Positions 47,215 through 60,399 are shown, counted from the stretch's first letter. The stretch is DNA of 64,000 nucleotides from Mermis nigrescens (GCA_036768485.1 JAVLUZ010000223.1:1567893-1631892); one strand, 5' to 3'. Numbers and translations are program-made. The notes: generated by a model from the sequence alone, not told the origin.

Positions 47215-49885
47215 TAACACCTGTGCACTCCCCCCTACAGCTATAACGGGACACTTCTGGAAGGTGCGGTTTTTTAAAGAAAGATAATAAAAAAATTCGC
47301 TGCCCGTGTTTTTTTGTTTTTCTTGAAACTCAAAACTGACTGCGTAAAGAGGGTGTAAAGTTTTTGTGTAACGTTATAACATAGGACAAATTTTGGGACC
47401 TTTTTACTGCGGCATGTGGACAACTGAGTATTGTTGACTTGGAGAATTGAACAGTATAGGATAATAGAGGGATGAATTCTACAGATGGCACTTTTTTGTT
47501 TTTTGAAATTCGCATTAGTTATCGAATGGCAGTGTAAAGAGTGCGAAAATCTGGGGGTGAAAAAGCACTTTTTGGTCGAGTTTTCAACCTGCTTATGTCC
47601 GATACTAACTCCGGTTATTAGTTTTTTAAAATGTTTTCTGACAGAAATGTAGAGCGGATCAAGGGCTACATTCTGCATATAAGCAAAGTCTTATATGCTC
47701 TATGGTGAGTTAGATCCTGGGGTTTAAAGTTTACACTCTAGTGAATGGTGTAAAAAAACGGATTTTAACTAAGATTTCTCTGCCAAATTTTTCCGCTTAT
47801 GAGTCAGTGTAAATCGAAGCAGCATTAATAAAGTGCCTCTCAGGGGCTAAACATCGCAGCAAACCGCATTTAAAAAAACGCAATATTGAGTTATTTATGG
47901 GGGTGTAAAGTTCGAAATCAGAGGTAAAAAATGGGCGAAAAAACACGTTTTTTACGAAGTTTGATTGATAAATCATACCAAATAATTTTTGCAACAGAAT
48001 TTTTGGCACACAGGAATGTACTACGATTTAAAAGCTACAAATTGTACCAAACCGAATTTCTTTAAAGTCAATGGGGAGTTCGGTACGGAATTTTAAAGTT
48101 TACAGTGTTCTAAATGATGGAAAATACGTTTTTGTTGCGTTTTTGTTCGCCACTTTCTCCGTCCAGAAGTCGGGATAAGTCTAATAGAATAAAAATAAAG
48201 TGCTTTATATCGGATGCATGTCAAAGCAAATTGTCTATACATTAATATTTAGCGAGTGTAAAGTCAAAAATTTGGAGTTTAAAATGCGTTTCTGTCTTGT
48301 TTTTTCTGCCTGCTTCTCCGGTTACGAGTCAGGGACACGTTTATCAAGTCTAGAAATGGACCAGGAACCAAATTTGATATGCCAGTCTGGCACATATGTT
48401 TACACTCTACGGTGTTGCAAAGTAGTTTACAGCAGTTGTTAGTTTGCCCATAGAACATTATGTAGACTTAATTTTTTCATAAATATTAATCGTAATATCG
48501 GAACAATATCAAAATTACAGAATCTGACCAAAATCTTCTTTACACTAGGTGTTTACATGAAGTTTACACTACATATGTATTTATCTTCGTTTTGAGCATT
48601 CCAGAAACCTAATTTTTCCTGGAGTCTAGAAGTTTTCAAAGGATCAAATGTGAGACGTCACGTAGGTGCGTTTGTTTACATCCAACAGTGATATAAAGTA
48701 GTTTACACTCATTGTTTATTTGTCCTCAGACCATTGTAGACATTCAATTTTTTCATAAATGTTGATAATAATATCCGAGTAATATCAGATTTACAAATCG
48801 GAATAAAGTCCTCTTTCACTAAACGGTTGTGTAAAGTTTACACTGCTTCTAATCTTCTTTCTAGAGCTTTGCGAAAAACCTGAATTTTTTGCCGAAATCG
48901 AAAATTTGCATGGAATCAAATAAGGGACGTCAGCTGGGCGCGTTTGTTTACACTCAACAGTGATGTAAAGTGGTTAATCTTCGTTCTAGAGCTTTGCAAA
49001 AACCTAAATTTTTTGCCGAAATCTGAAAATTTACATGGAATCAAATAAAGGACGTCAGCCGAGCGCGGTTTGTTTACACTCAACAGTGATGTAAAGTGGT
49101 TTACATCTGTGTCTATTTGTCATTAAACCGTTATGGAGACGTAATTTTTTCATGAATGTTGATCGTAATATCGAATTTACAAATCCGACTAAAATCTTCT
49201 TTGCACTCGTTGCTAGTGTAAAGTTTACACTATATAATAAGCTTCATTCTAGAGCCTCACGGTAACTTATTTTTTCCTTAAAGTCGTAAAATATATATGG
49301 AAACAGATGTGATACGTCTGCTAGGGGCGCATGAAGAGTAGTGTAAAGTGATTAACACCTAATGTTAATTTGTGCTTAGAACATTATAGAGGTTTCATTT
49401 CTTAATAAATGCTGATCGTTATATCAGAGCAATATCGAAATTATTAATCCCACTAAAATTCTTTACACTCTCGTGTAAAGTTTAAAATGTAAATTAAGTT
49501 TAGCTCTAGAAAGTTTTGGAAGCATATTTCTTTACAGGATGTTCTACGTAACATAAGAATTACTAATCAGAATGTTTGTTTCTGCTACAACTAGTAGCTT
49601 TGTAAAGTTTAAACCATTCAATTATTAGAAGAACCACACAGTAAATGAAATCTAGTATTGTATTTCCAAATCTTGCTAATTAAAAAAGGGTACTAGCAAA
49701 GAAAAATGCTCCGATGGAACAAAAAGAGGAATATACTTGGGATTGTGAATTATCGAGGATGTAAAAGGAGGGGACTAGGAACCTCCCTATGTTATGTCTG
49801 CATCTGTAAAGTGTATTAAAAAGTATCAAACTCTAATAGTACAAAAAAATCCATTATATTCTGCAAATATATAATTTCAAACCAA
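47215..49885 (-). repeat. Family-E array copy 2 (inverted relative to copy 1)
   Basis: About 2.7 kb. Its plus-strand start (CCCTACAGCTATAACGGGAC, GGAAGGTGCGGTTTTTT) is the complement of the end of copy 1. Its end (GCAAAGAAAAATGCTCCGATG) matches the start of copy 1. Degenerate units of about 120-200 bp repeat the words GTGTAAAG/TTTACAC; the full palindrome GTGTAAAGTTTACAC occurs at 48829-48843 and 49216-49230. Frames such as 47678-47274 are chance products of the repeats. Confidence 0.72.
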
Positions 49886-51827
49886 TTCAATGCAGACACA
49901 CAGTGAAGAATCTCCACAAAGATATGCACGTCTTCATCTTTCCCCTTTTCGTCTGTGTCACTCATTCTTTCTTGAAGCTGTATCATTACTTTTTCTATTC
50001 ATTCATTCATTCTTCTGCAGCTATTCTTTTTTCAATCAATTTCATGTTGGAATAACTAACACATAAAACACACAGAAGTAACATTCTTTGTGTGTGTGTG
50101 TGTCCCAGTGTCCTTTCATTCATTCATTCACAGTGTTTCATTCTTTGGACCTTTTTGGTTCCCCTGAAACTGGTCCTGGATATATTCTTGACATGCCAAC
50201 AGTGATATCTCATAATACCTTCATTATAAAACCTACTAGCCAGACACCACAAAGTCATTGAAGCTATCTACTCAGCAATGAACCTTCTGTTTCAGTTCAG
50301 TTAAACAAAATGTTTTGTTTAGTTTCTTTATTGCAGCTTGTAACAATTTGATAACTGTGAATACAAACGTCAAATATCATAAAAAGTTATTAGTTTTACT
50401 AATTTTTGAGATGCAGAAAAGTATGAATTTTGCTTTAAAAACAGCCATCACCGTGCCTATTCCTTTCCTGATCTCAGAAATCCTCAGCTGGTGTGACACA
50501 GCCAGCCCTCTTGGCCTTCTGTCCCCTCCCAGTGGGACTTCCCTGTTCTTAACAGTAATGCCTGAGTCTGCCTGGAAAACAGCCACTGACAAAGCAGTCC
50601 CTTTTATTGTCCATTCATCAAGCTACTCTTTGAAGTGATCCTGTGGATCCTGTTAGCCAGCAAAGTTTGATGTCACATCTTTCTACAACAATTCTGCTTC
50701 CTCAAATAAACCAACAAGATGCAAACACGCAGAATCATTCTATCTGTCTGCATTCATATTTGGATAGCTCTTCGTATTTTTATAAACGGGATTGAAAGAT
50801 AAACAAGCATATACTCACGCTTTCTCAGAAACTTTGTGATATATTCAACTAAACTCACAGTGTTTCACCTTTCTTCACAGAAACAGTGTTTCAGCACTCT
50901 GGTAGTATCTGCAAGTGATATCTCATATCTCATATCTTTCATTGCAAACGGGATTTCAGGAATGCCTTCCCGACAGCATCCTTCTCAGTTATTTCTGAGA
51001 TATTAACAATTCTGCTATCAAAATCAGCTCATTCTATCCTGTCAAAATTTGTTTAAATTTTTTGATTTGTGCCTGACTGACTTGTTTAAAATTTTCTTGC
51101 TTGTTCATCTTCAGTATGCACACTTGTAATAACTTGAAATATCCTGCAGTTACTGAATGACCCTAGAATCCAATTTTATAGCAACTTTTTTTGATTATTT
51201 TTGGCAATTTTGCCAAGTACGTCCCCAGAATTTTCTTGCTGCCTACATATGTACATCTATCTGTTAAGTCAATTTAGCATACTACAAGTGCGATAATATC
51301 AAAGCCACAAATTTGGGTGGGACGAGTACCTAGGTATCTTACATGCACAGCATGGAATTCTGGGGAGACCAAAAAATTTTTCAATCTTTTTATGAGCAAA
51401 ATCGATCAATGATATAGGACTGTCATTTCTGACAACACATTCAAACAATGCCTTTCTTTATGAAAGATAAAAAGTAATATTTTAAAAACGAAAAAATCAA
51501 TGGCCCAATACAAAATAATGAAAAATGACTGTTTGGCTCAGCCTTGAAAAATGGTAACAGCATTAAAGATCCTTAAATTAGAAACTTCTTTAATTTTTGC
51601 ATTCAGCGTTGAAATATTTAGAGGCATTGATTGAACTCTTCAAACATTCTGTAAAGTCTGCAAGTGGATATTAGATAAACTATTTCCTTCGTTGGAAATA
51701 TTTTGGTCACATATTTCTGCAGCAATCTCAGAATCTCTGCTTTGTGTGTGTTTCAAAGTCTCACCTTTCTTTCATTCAGCACTATTTGAAACACTCTTCT
51801 GCATTCTTCTGCAAGTGGCTAGCTTCC

Positions 51828-51844
51828 TTTCGTTGGAAACGGGA
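51828..51844 (+). other. Exact CENP-B box
   Basis: TTTCGTTGGAAACGGGA matches the mammalian consensus YTTCGTTGGAARCGGGA at all 17 positions. Confidence 0.75.
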
Positions 51845-52402
51845 ATTTCTCATATCTTTAAAAGCAGCATTGGTTTCATTCAGAAACTTCTGTCCTTCAT
51901 AGCTGTGCGTTCTTTCAATGGAAACGTCTTCCCATGGCAGTAAACGGGATGTTCCCATATCTACACAGAAGCATTCTTTGTAATTTCTGTGTTTGCCCTC
52001 TCAAACCACTGTGGATACATTCTGTTTGTGCACTATTATAGAATTCTTTACTATAGTATCTGCAGGATATTTGGACCTTTGAGGCCTTCGTATGCTAACT
52101 GCAAACTTCATTTTCAACTACAAAAGATTCATTCCCAGGAACTGCTCTGTGATATCTTGAATATCCCATTTTGAATTATTTCCTTCTTTCCATTGTAGTG
52201 ACCTGTTTTCCATTCTTTCCAATTCTGTATCAATCGTTTCACATTTCAATTGCACTGAATCAAGCAAATCGTTTGAATGTACACAACCAGCATCCAAAAT
52301 CATTTTATTAGTGACTTTATCCTTTAACTCTCAAATACATTCTTTCATTCATATTCTGAAACACTCTTTAAAGTCTTAGTATCCGGACATCCCATTTCAA
52401 TC

Positions 52403-52419
52403 TTTCGTTGGAAACGGGA
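52403..52419 (+). other. Exact CENP-B box
   Basis: TTTCGTTGGAAACGGGA, 575 bp after the first; the spacing is not a multiple of 171. Confidence 0.75.
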
Positions 52420-53132
52420 TCATCTTCCCATATGCATTCATTCGCAGAAGCTATATTTCCTTTGTGTGTGTGTGTGTGTTGAAGGTACTCATGTCCTTCA
52501 ATGGGATGATGATGTATTCTCAATTCATTCAACTAGTTGTGAGTTAATAAACACACAGAAGAATGGGAAGTTAGAGTATACTACAGCGTCAAAGCCATTC
52601 TGAGCTCAATGTCTAATTAAGATACCTTTTCAAACATTTATCAAAGTGTGTATACCTTTTCTGCCTTTTAACAAAAGTCAGAGATAAATCCCTCTGTGAG
52701 ATGAATTTTGAAATCAGTTATGCCGATGTATGTATTTGTATCATTATTGGCTCAGATATTATTGCATTGTGAAACCTTTTCTTCTTCATGTTTCATCTAG
52801 ACTATACTCAAAAACACGCAGAAACTCATTCTCTGTGTTTCTGCATTCAACTAACTAACAGAGGAGCATATGTCCCTTTCAAAGAATTTTCTAAGACTCT
52901 TTCTGTTAGTATAGTATCTCCTTTTTTATAGCCATTGCAAATTTCGTAGTAACTTCATTGTCTTCCTATAACTACACATTCAATCAACTAGTCAGAAAAG
53001 TATTTCTCAGAGTCAGAAACTCAGTAATTCTGTCATTCTGATGTGTGCATTCAAGTCACAGAGTTGAACATTCCCTTTCATAGAGCAGAGTCTGAGACAC
53101 TCTTTCTGGTAGTTTTCCTTTTGTCTTGAGGC

Positions 53133-53149
53133 CTTCGTTGGAAACGGGA
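53133..53149 (+). other. Exact CENP-B box
   Basis: CTTCGTTGGAAACGGGA, preceded by GTCTTGAGGC as in alpha satellite monomers. Confidence 0.75.
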
Positions 53150-53850
53150 ACGTCTAATGCTAGACAGAAGCATTCTCAGTAACAATTCTGAGGTGTGTGT
53201 GTGTTTCTGTGTGTGTCACAGAGTCAATTCTGTGGACTCTTTTTCCATTTGTTAGCACTGCCTTCCTTCCTTCGTAGTAAACGTATGTATAACATCTACA
53301 CACACTCTACCCTCAGTAAGTCTTTCATGTGTGTGTGTGCACAGAGCTGTGCATTCAATCTATTCATTCAGAGCAGTTTTGAAACACTCTCTGTTTGTGG
53401 AATTCTTTTTGTTGAGTGCTTCGATGCTAATATGAGATCAAGTCCTCTAGTGTCCTCTCAGAAGTCTTCTCATCTTCATTTAACATATGCATTCATTCAC
53501 AGCATATCTTCTTATTTTATTTGTGTGATATTTCATATAATTAAAAGAAGTAACATTGATATACGTAATTTTCACATTCCAACATTCAGAATGCTCGTTT
53601 GTGACTCTGTGGTATAAATATCCCGTATTTCCAATCTATCATTCCCTTCTGTGCTTTCTTCTCAACAGTCTCCTTAGATGAAGAATTCGGCAGATAGGCC
53701 ATTCTCAATGAAATGCGAATGTCCAAATATCCCGTGTCTGTGTCCAAATATCAAACAGTGTATCAAATGTTCAACAGTTTTGAAATAAACTTCCTATGCT
53801 GTCATTAAATAGCTTCTATTCTTTTGTATTACTAGTGTGACCTTCATCGT

Positions 53851-54664
53851 TACTAAGACTCCTCCAATGAAGTTTCTACTAATTCTACAGGGAAGTCAAA
53901 ACAGCGTCTCCAAAAGAATATCCATTCAGATATGAGATTATCAATTGCTTGAGAAGTTGTCTGATTCTGCTGTATCTTTAATAATCCCGCCCCAGCAGGT
54001 AATTTTGTTGGCGCCAGCATAAGGTTGATATCCGCCACGCTTTGCTGTTGTTCTTTCCGTTACCGACAAATTGTTGCTGCTCATTCGCTGCGGGAACTGG
54101 AAGCGGATATCAACCGTCCATCGCCTTTTCCGGCCGCAGCGTCTTCTCCAGCACCTGAAACAGACAGCAATCACCTGTCGTCATTTTGAAAGTTATTCTC
54201 ATTTTCGTCCAGCAGATACTCTTCTCCTCCCGCTTGCCTCCGCCACTGTTGTGTCCTGCTTGTAACATTCTCATACCTTCTTCAATAACCCCTTTTTTGT
54301 CGTTGATTAATCTGCTTCAGGATAGTTCCAAAGCTTCAGCTCCATGAAAATGAAAATAAAATGTCATAAACGAACCTCCTGCTTGTTGGTATATTCATAA
54401 CGTTGATATCTGCATTGCACGATTGATCGCAAAATTGATTCTGCTTCAATTAATGCCTTGTTTGATAAACGACCTTTTTGTTTCTTGATCAATTTCAAAT
54501 TTTTTGAATATATCTTCTTTTCTTCATACTTGTGATCTGGAATTATATTTTATCGGATATGATTTTGAGCATTTCAAAACAGCTTGTGCAAAACATACTT
54601 CTTCTTTAAAACGTGTTTTTCAATTTTCAAAAATTCAAAACAATATGTAATACAGGAGATCCGG
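53851..54664. other. Unassigned DNA before the scaffold gap
   Basis: A GC-richer patch (53975-54260) has open frames on both strands (such as 54174-53941 minus, with RGGYQPYAGANK), but no family is recognised. The rest is AT-rich. It could hold the BEL/Pao 5' part or a host exon, but nothing supports either. Confidence 0.3.
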
Positions 54665-54764
54665 NNNNNNNNNNNNNNNNNNNNNNNNNNNNNNNNNNNN
54701 NNNNNNNNNNNNNNNNNNNNNNNNNNNNNNNNNNNNNNNNNNNNNNNNNNNNNNNNNNNNNNNN
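54665..54764. other. Assembly gap (100 N)
   Basis: Exactly 100 N, the conventional size for a gap of unknown length. The 5' part of the BEL/Pao gag region, and perhaps its left LTR, is lost here. Confidence 0.99.
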
Positions 54765-57700
54765 CAAAAACGTTTTCCGTGTGCTTTCTGTTCTGGGGAT
54801 CATTTAAATGATCAGTGCAATAAATACATAAGTTCTGATGAAAGAAAGAGAAAAATTCAAGAAAATGGGCTTTGTTTTCGATGCCTAAGACCTGGCCACA
54901 ATGCAAAAACTTGCCGTTTTACACGTCCGTGCTCACATTGCAAAGGCAATCACAACCGTGCTTTATGCTTTAAGAAAAATGAAAACGGTCAAAATATGCA
55001 ACAAGCTGTGCTTCAAAATAGCAATATAATTGTGCAAAGCGATTTTTCGACAGCTTTTCAGCAAAATGCTGATCCAACAAATGAAGTAATGCAAAATGAA
55101 AAGACCGAAAGTCAAAATGCGTGCCATTTAGCAAGTTCTGAAATTTTAGAACCAGTTCAAAATGCATCTGAAAAAGCATTAGCTTCACAAGTAACACTTA
55201 TGGTTTCTGAAGTTAATGTCTTGAATCCAATGAAACACAATGACGAATACCAAAGCATTTGCGCTTTTTTTGACTCAGGTAGTCAACGAACATTTATAAC
55301 AAACGAACTAAAACAAGCGTTAAACCTGAAAACGATTGAAAACGAAGTATTAAGCATTCACACGTTTGCTTCAAAAACACCGCAACAAATAAAATCGTCG
55401 CTAGTTAAGCTAGGTATCCGTCAAAATGATGGAAAAATAAAAGAAATGTACGTAAATGCGGTTCCAACCTTAACAGAAAAACTGCAATTTGCAAAAATTA
55501 ATAGCTCAGAAGTTAAGACATTGGATGAAATGTTAAGCGGAAAATGGTTGAGTTCCGAATGGAAAAAACCCCATTTGCTGATTGGCATAGATTATTTCTG
55601 GGATTTTCTCGAATCTTGTCAGTCAGCTAAATTGCCTTCTGGATTATTTCTGATCCAGTCAAAAATTGGCCTGATTTTTTCTGGCAAAGAAATAGTGGCT
55701 AAAAATAATGCAGATTCTGAGTCAGCTTTAACTATTTTGCAATCAGCGCCTGAAAATGAAACGTGCAATGAGTCTACTATGCTTAAAGCTGAGAATCTAG
55801 AATATTTTTGGGACCTAGAAACGATAGGAATAAAAGATTCGCCACAAATCAATGACGAAGAGCTAGCACTGAAGAAATTCAATGATACAATAATATTCGA
55901 AAACGGGCGTTATCATATAAAATGGCCATGGAAAGATACATTGCCTGATCTGAAAGAAAATTTTGGTCTAGCTTATGGTCGTTTAAAATCGTTACTACAA
56001 CGATTTGCTAGCAATCCTGAATTGCTCAAAAATTACAATGACATTATTCAAGAACAGCTAACGAAAGGAATAATAGAAAAGGTGGAAGATGTGAAAAATG
56101 ACAATCTTCATCACTATCTCCCGCATCATGCAGTGATAACGCCGCTAAAAAATACAACGAAAATAAGGATTGTATACGACGCGTCTGCAAAAGCAAGAAA
56201 AAACGAGAAAAGTCTTAATGACTGTCTTTACGCAGGTCCTGCTCTTATCCCTGACCTGTGCGGACTTTTACTTCATTTTCGAATGAACAAAATAGCAATA
56301 ATTGCCGACATAGAAAAGGCATTTTTGCAGATCGCAATTCAAACACCGGACAGAGACGTTACTCGTTTCTTATGGCTAACTGATCCAACAAAAGCAACAA
56401 CTGAGCAAAACGTGCAAGTATGCCGTTTTTGCCGAGTAACATTTGGGGTTATCTCTAGTCCTTTTTTGCTAAACGCGACCTTACAATATCATCTGAATAA
56501 GATCGATACCGAAAATGCTCAGAAAATAGCTAAGCACTTATACATGGATAATTTAATAACTGGCGTAAACACAAACGATGATGCTGTGAAGCTTTATAAA
56601 GAAGCAAAAAGTGATTTTTCAGCAGCTTCTTTCAATCTCAGAGAATGGACGTCAAATTCAGCTGAATTTAGAAATCAGCTGCCAGAAAATGACTTGCTGA
56701 AACAAATTGAAGTCAAAGTTTTAGGCATTCCATGGAACGTAAATGATGACACCATAAAATTAGAAATCCAAATAAATGAACGAACAAATACAGCTAATAT
56801 GACAAAACGAACAGTTCTTAAAGAACTGGCGAGTATTTACGATCCTTTAGGCCTCATTGCGCCTCTCATAGTTCAAGCAAAAATTTTCATCCAAAAATTG
56901 TGGAAATTAAAGTTATCCTGGGATGAAAATTTACCAGAAAACCTAGAAAATGAGTGGAATGAAATAAAAGCTACCTGGAAAATGGCTAAGCCATTCATTA
57001 TTCAACGAATCGTGCCTCATGTTTTTGAGAGCCCAATTTTTGAGCTAATAGCATTTGTAGATGCATCTAAGTCTGCATATGCGACGGCTATTTATCTCAG
57101 AATAAGCGGTCAAAATCGAGCTACAAAAGCAGAAATTATTTTTGCAAAAAGTCGATTAGCGCCAATTAAACAAGTAACTTTACCGCGCCTAGAGTTACTT
57201 TCAGCAATAATTGGGCTAAAAGCCACCAAATTTGTCGAAAAACAAATAAAGGTACCTATAACACAAAAAATATTGTTTACTGACTCAGAGTGCGTCCTAC
57301 ATTGGATAAAATCGCCAAAACCACTGAGCACTTTTGTCAGAAACAGAATCAACGAACTTAAAGAAGCAAAAGATTTCACTTTTCGCTACACAAACACAAG
57401 ACAGAACCCAGCTGACATCGCTACACGGCCTTATCAACTTGCTGATCTTCAGCTCAATGAGCTCTGGTGGCATGGCCCGCCATGGATAGCTCAAGATCAA
57501 AACACATGGCCAGAAGGAAATCTGCCTGAAGTAAAACCTGAACTAATGGAATATTTTATGGCTGAAACAGCTAGTGAAGTAAAAACATATGTAGAAATTA
57601 ATCAAGAAATAGTGAAGCCACTGATTTTGGATCTGAATCGAATATCAAGCTTTGCTAAAGCAACGCGAATTATGGTGTACGTTTTAAGGTTCCTAAAAGC

Positions 57701-58658
57701 GAAAATCGAACGCTTTTTGCCAGAAAGACATGCTGAATTAAATTTCACAAAAGCTCAAAATTGTGGAACACAAATTACCACAGACGAAATGAAATTAGCA
57801 GAAGAAATGCTGATACACCAAACGCAAAAACGCCATTATGCTGCATTCTTCGATGAATTTTCGAAAAATTCAGAAAAGAAAAATATGCAAAATCTAGGAA
57901 TAAAATCATATCAGAAAGGCATACTACGTTGTTATGGTCGTCTTGAAAACGCAGATATTATTGAGTCAGCTAAATTTCCAATCTTATTGCCAAAAGATGA
58001 TCGTTTAACAGAGCTAATCATTATGGCGAAACACAAAAAAGTGATGCACTTTGGCGTAAGCCATACATTAGCAGAAATTCGGCAAGAATACTGGATTCCT
58101 AAAGGACGCAGCACCATAAAAAAGGTCCTGAACAAATGCTTTATATGTCGAAAATACAATTCGGGTCCTTACAAATTACCAAAAATGCCTGCTTTACCAA
58201 AAGAAAGAGGAAAAAGAACAAAGCCATTTGAATTTATTGGTCTAGATTATCTTGGACCAATGAATGTCAAAATCAACGAAAAAATTGTTCGAATGTGGAT
58301 ATGCTTGCTCACATGCTTAACTACGAGAGCTATACACTTAGAACACGTTCAAAGTTTAAAAGCGACGGATTTTTTGAACTGCATAAGACGCTTTATTGCA
58401 AGGAGGGGAAGACCAGCGAAAATAATTTCAGACAATGCCCCCCAGTTCAAATTAACTTCAAAAGCAGTTCATACAGTTTGGGAAAACCCACTGAATGACG
58501 ATTCTGTATTGCTATACTTTGCAACTGAAAAAATTGAATGGAAATTTATCACAGAAATGGCACCTTGGCAAGGCGGCTTCTACGAACGTTTGATAGGCTT
58601 AACAAAACAAGCAATTAAGAAATCAGTAGGTCGAATAGTGTTGGAACTAGTTATGTAA
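54765..58658 (+). pseudogene. BEL/Pao retrotransposon gag-pol, truncated at both ends
   Basis: The frame is open from the gap to TAA at 58656-58658 (about 1297 codons); the ATG at 54996 is internal. In order: Cys/His zinc-knuckle clusters of gag (54780-54975, CAFCSGDH, CFRCLRPGH, CSHCKGNH); a retropepsin site DSG (55272-55280); reverse transcriptase with a VYDASAKA block and ADIEKAFLQI (about 56300); YMDN at 56541-56552 in place of the usual YxDD; RNase H starting FVDASKSAYATAIY (about 57055); an integrase zinc finger (MHFGVSHTL...CFICRKY, about 58045-58160); and the integrase core with Asp in GLDYLGPM, SDNAPQF and Glu in GGFYERLIG. The order protease-RT-RNaseH-integrase and the motifs fit the Pao branch. 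The integrase stops soon after the catalytic Glu and runs into GATCTG repeats, with no LTR, so the element is incomplete. Confidence 0.9.
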
Positions 58659-58659
58659 A

Positions 58660-58736
58660 AGATCATCTGGATCTGATCTTTTTATCCAGATTCAGATCCA
58701 GATCCAGATCATCTGGATCTGGATCTGTTATTTTCT
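58660..58736. repeat. GATCTG/CAGATC hexamer tract 1
   Basis: CAGATCCAGATC turns into GATCTGGATCTG around 58710, giving a near-perfect hairpin of the hexamers. Confidence 0.85.
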
Positions 58737-58777
58737 GATCTGAATCGAATATCAAGCTTGCTAAAGCAACGCGAATT

Positions 58778-59732
58778 ATGGTGTACGTTTTAAGGTTCCT
58801 AAAAGCGAAAATCGAACGCTTTTTGCCAGAAAGACATGCTGAATTAAATTTCACAAAAGCTCAAAATTGTGGAACACAAATTACCACAGACGAAATGAAA
58901 TTAGCAGAAGAAATGCTGATACACCAAACGCAAAAACGCCATTATGCTGCATTCTTCGATGAATTTTCAAAAAATTCAGAAAAGAGAAATATGCAAAATC
59001 TAGGAATAAAATCATATCAGAAAGGCATACTACGTTGTTATGATCGTCTTGAAAACGCAGATATTATTGAGTCAGCTAAATTTCCAATCTTATTGCCAAA
59101 AGATGATCGTTTAACAGAGCTAATCATTATGGCGAAACACAAAAAAGTTATGCACTTTGGCGTAAGCCATACATTAGCAGAAATTCGGCAAGAATACAGG
59201 ATTCCTAAAGGACGCAGCACCATAAAAGGTCCTGAACAAATGCTTTATATGTCGAAAATACAATTCGGGTCCTTACAAATTACCAAAAATGCCTGCTTTA
59301 CCAAAAGAAAGAGGAAAAAGAAAAAAGCCATTTGAATTTATTGATCTAGATTATCTTGGACCAATGAATGTCAAAATCAACGAAAAAATTGTTCGAATGT
59401 GGATATGCTTGCTCACATGCTTAACTACGAGAGCTATACACTTAGAACACGTTCAAAGTTTAAAAGCGACGGATTTTTTGAACTGCATAAGACGCTTTAT
59501 TGCAAGGAGGGGAAGACCAGCGAAAATAATTTCAGGCAATGCCCCCCAGTCCAAATTAACTTCAAAAGCAGTTCATACAGTTTGGGAAAACCCACTGAAT
59601 GACGATTCTGTATTGCTATACTTTGCAACTGAAAAAATTGAATGGAAATTTATCACAGAAATGGCACCTTGGCAAGGCGGCTTCTACGAACGTTTGATAG
59701 GCTTAACAAAACAAGCAATTAAAAATCAGTAG
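58778..59732 (+). pseudogene. Second, decayed copy of the BEL/Pao integrase region
   Basis: Repeats the C-terminal part of pol. Loss of two A (around 59226) breaks the frame inside the zinc finger, and a further base is lost near 59720. The second catalytic Asp is Gly here (SGNAPQS instead of SDNAPQF), and EYWIP is EYRIP. The upstream copy is intact at these sites, so the duplicate decayed after duplication. Confidence 0.88.
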
Positions 59733-59762
59733 GTCGAATAGTGTTGGAACTAGTTATGTAAA

Positions 59763-59940
59763 AGATCATCTGGATCTGATCTTTTTATCCAGATTCAGAT
59801 CCAGATCCAGATCATCTGGATCTGGATCTGGTTATTTTCTGATCTGGTTATCTGATCTGGATCTGGATCTGCCAGAAAATCAGAACCCAATCTTTATCTG
59901 GATCTGGATCTGTTTAGTCAAGTTATATCTGGTTAAACAG
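59763..59940. repeat. GATCTG/CAGATC hexamer tract 2
   Basis: Longer version of tract 1, with GATCTGGATCTG, AGATCCAGATCC and TTATCTGGTTAA words, AT-interrupted. Confidence 0.85.
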
Positions 59941-60044
59941 ATCAGAAAGTTATTTTTGCACGATGGTACTCTTTCTGTTTTACGATTTACTGTAAGCAGG
60001 TCATCTAATTAGTTGTAGTCTTACATGCACGGATTGTATCTCAA

Positions 60045-60380
60045 CAGCCCCACCAGTCTCCAACAGTCCCACCGTCCCAACATCCCCACCATCCCAACAG
60101 CCCCACCAATAATCCCGACAGCCCCACCAGTCCCAACAGCCCCACCATCCCAACAGCCCAACCAATAATCCCAACAGCCACACCAATCCTAACAGCCCCA
60201 CCAATCCCAACAGCCCAACCAATCCCAACAGTCCCACCGTCCCAACAACCCCACCGTTCCAACAGCCCCACCGTCTTAACAGCCCCACCAATAATCCCAA
60301 CAGCCCAACCAGTCCCACGAGCCCCTTCAAATCCTAGCAGTTCCACCGTTCCAGCAGTCCTACCGTTCTAACAGTCGCAC
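60045..60380 (-). repeat. 18-bp minisatellite block 1
   Basis: Degenerate units of CCCAACAGCCCCACCAAT, about 18 units. Gly/Leu/Trp-rich frames on the minus strand are artefacts. The inverse block is at 62525-62755. Confidence 0.93.
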
Positions 60381-60399
60381 TGTCCTAAGCTTACATAAG

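Larger units (their letters stand above)
49890..53850. other. Composition-shifted block with scrambled alpha-satellite-like sequence
   Basis: The DNA changes character: few CpG, many CATTCATTC, TGTGTGTGTG and CATTCTTT words. It also contains phrases of primate alpha satellite, such as TGTGTGCATTCAAGTCACAG, AGAGTTGAACATTCC, TCTGCAAGTGGATATT, GATATTTGGACC, GAGGCCTTCG and CAGAAGCATTCT. The phrases are not in 171-bp order. A stretch near 50440-50640 also reads like CpG-poor mammalian unique DNA. MITE-A-like pieces (about 51220-51260, 51355-51370) lie inside. No gene is called. It may be contamination, a misassembly or artificial sequence. Confidence 0.7.
57630..59840 (+). repeat. 1.1-kb tandem duplication of the BEL/Pao 3' region
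   Basis: Unit 1 is 57630-58736 and unit 2 is 58737-59840, offset 1106-1107 bp. They are nearly identical, and both include the GATCTG tail. The joint lies in shared GATCTGAATCG, so the duplication arose by slippage or recombination in the GATCTG repeats, or is an assembly error. Confidence 0.9.

Noticed and set aside
50315..50640. 107-codon frame in the anomalous block
   Set aside because: No motif; it lies in scrambled sequence whose origin is doubtful.
49890..53850. A native centromere of the host
   Set aside because: No tandem monomer order, irregular CENP-B box spacing, and CENP-B boxes of this type are known from mammals.
60001..60346. Gly/Leu/Trp-rich minus-strand frames
   Set aside because: They are translations of the 18-bp minisatellite; no start or splice context.
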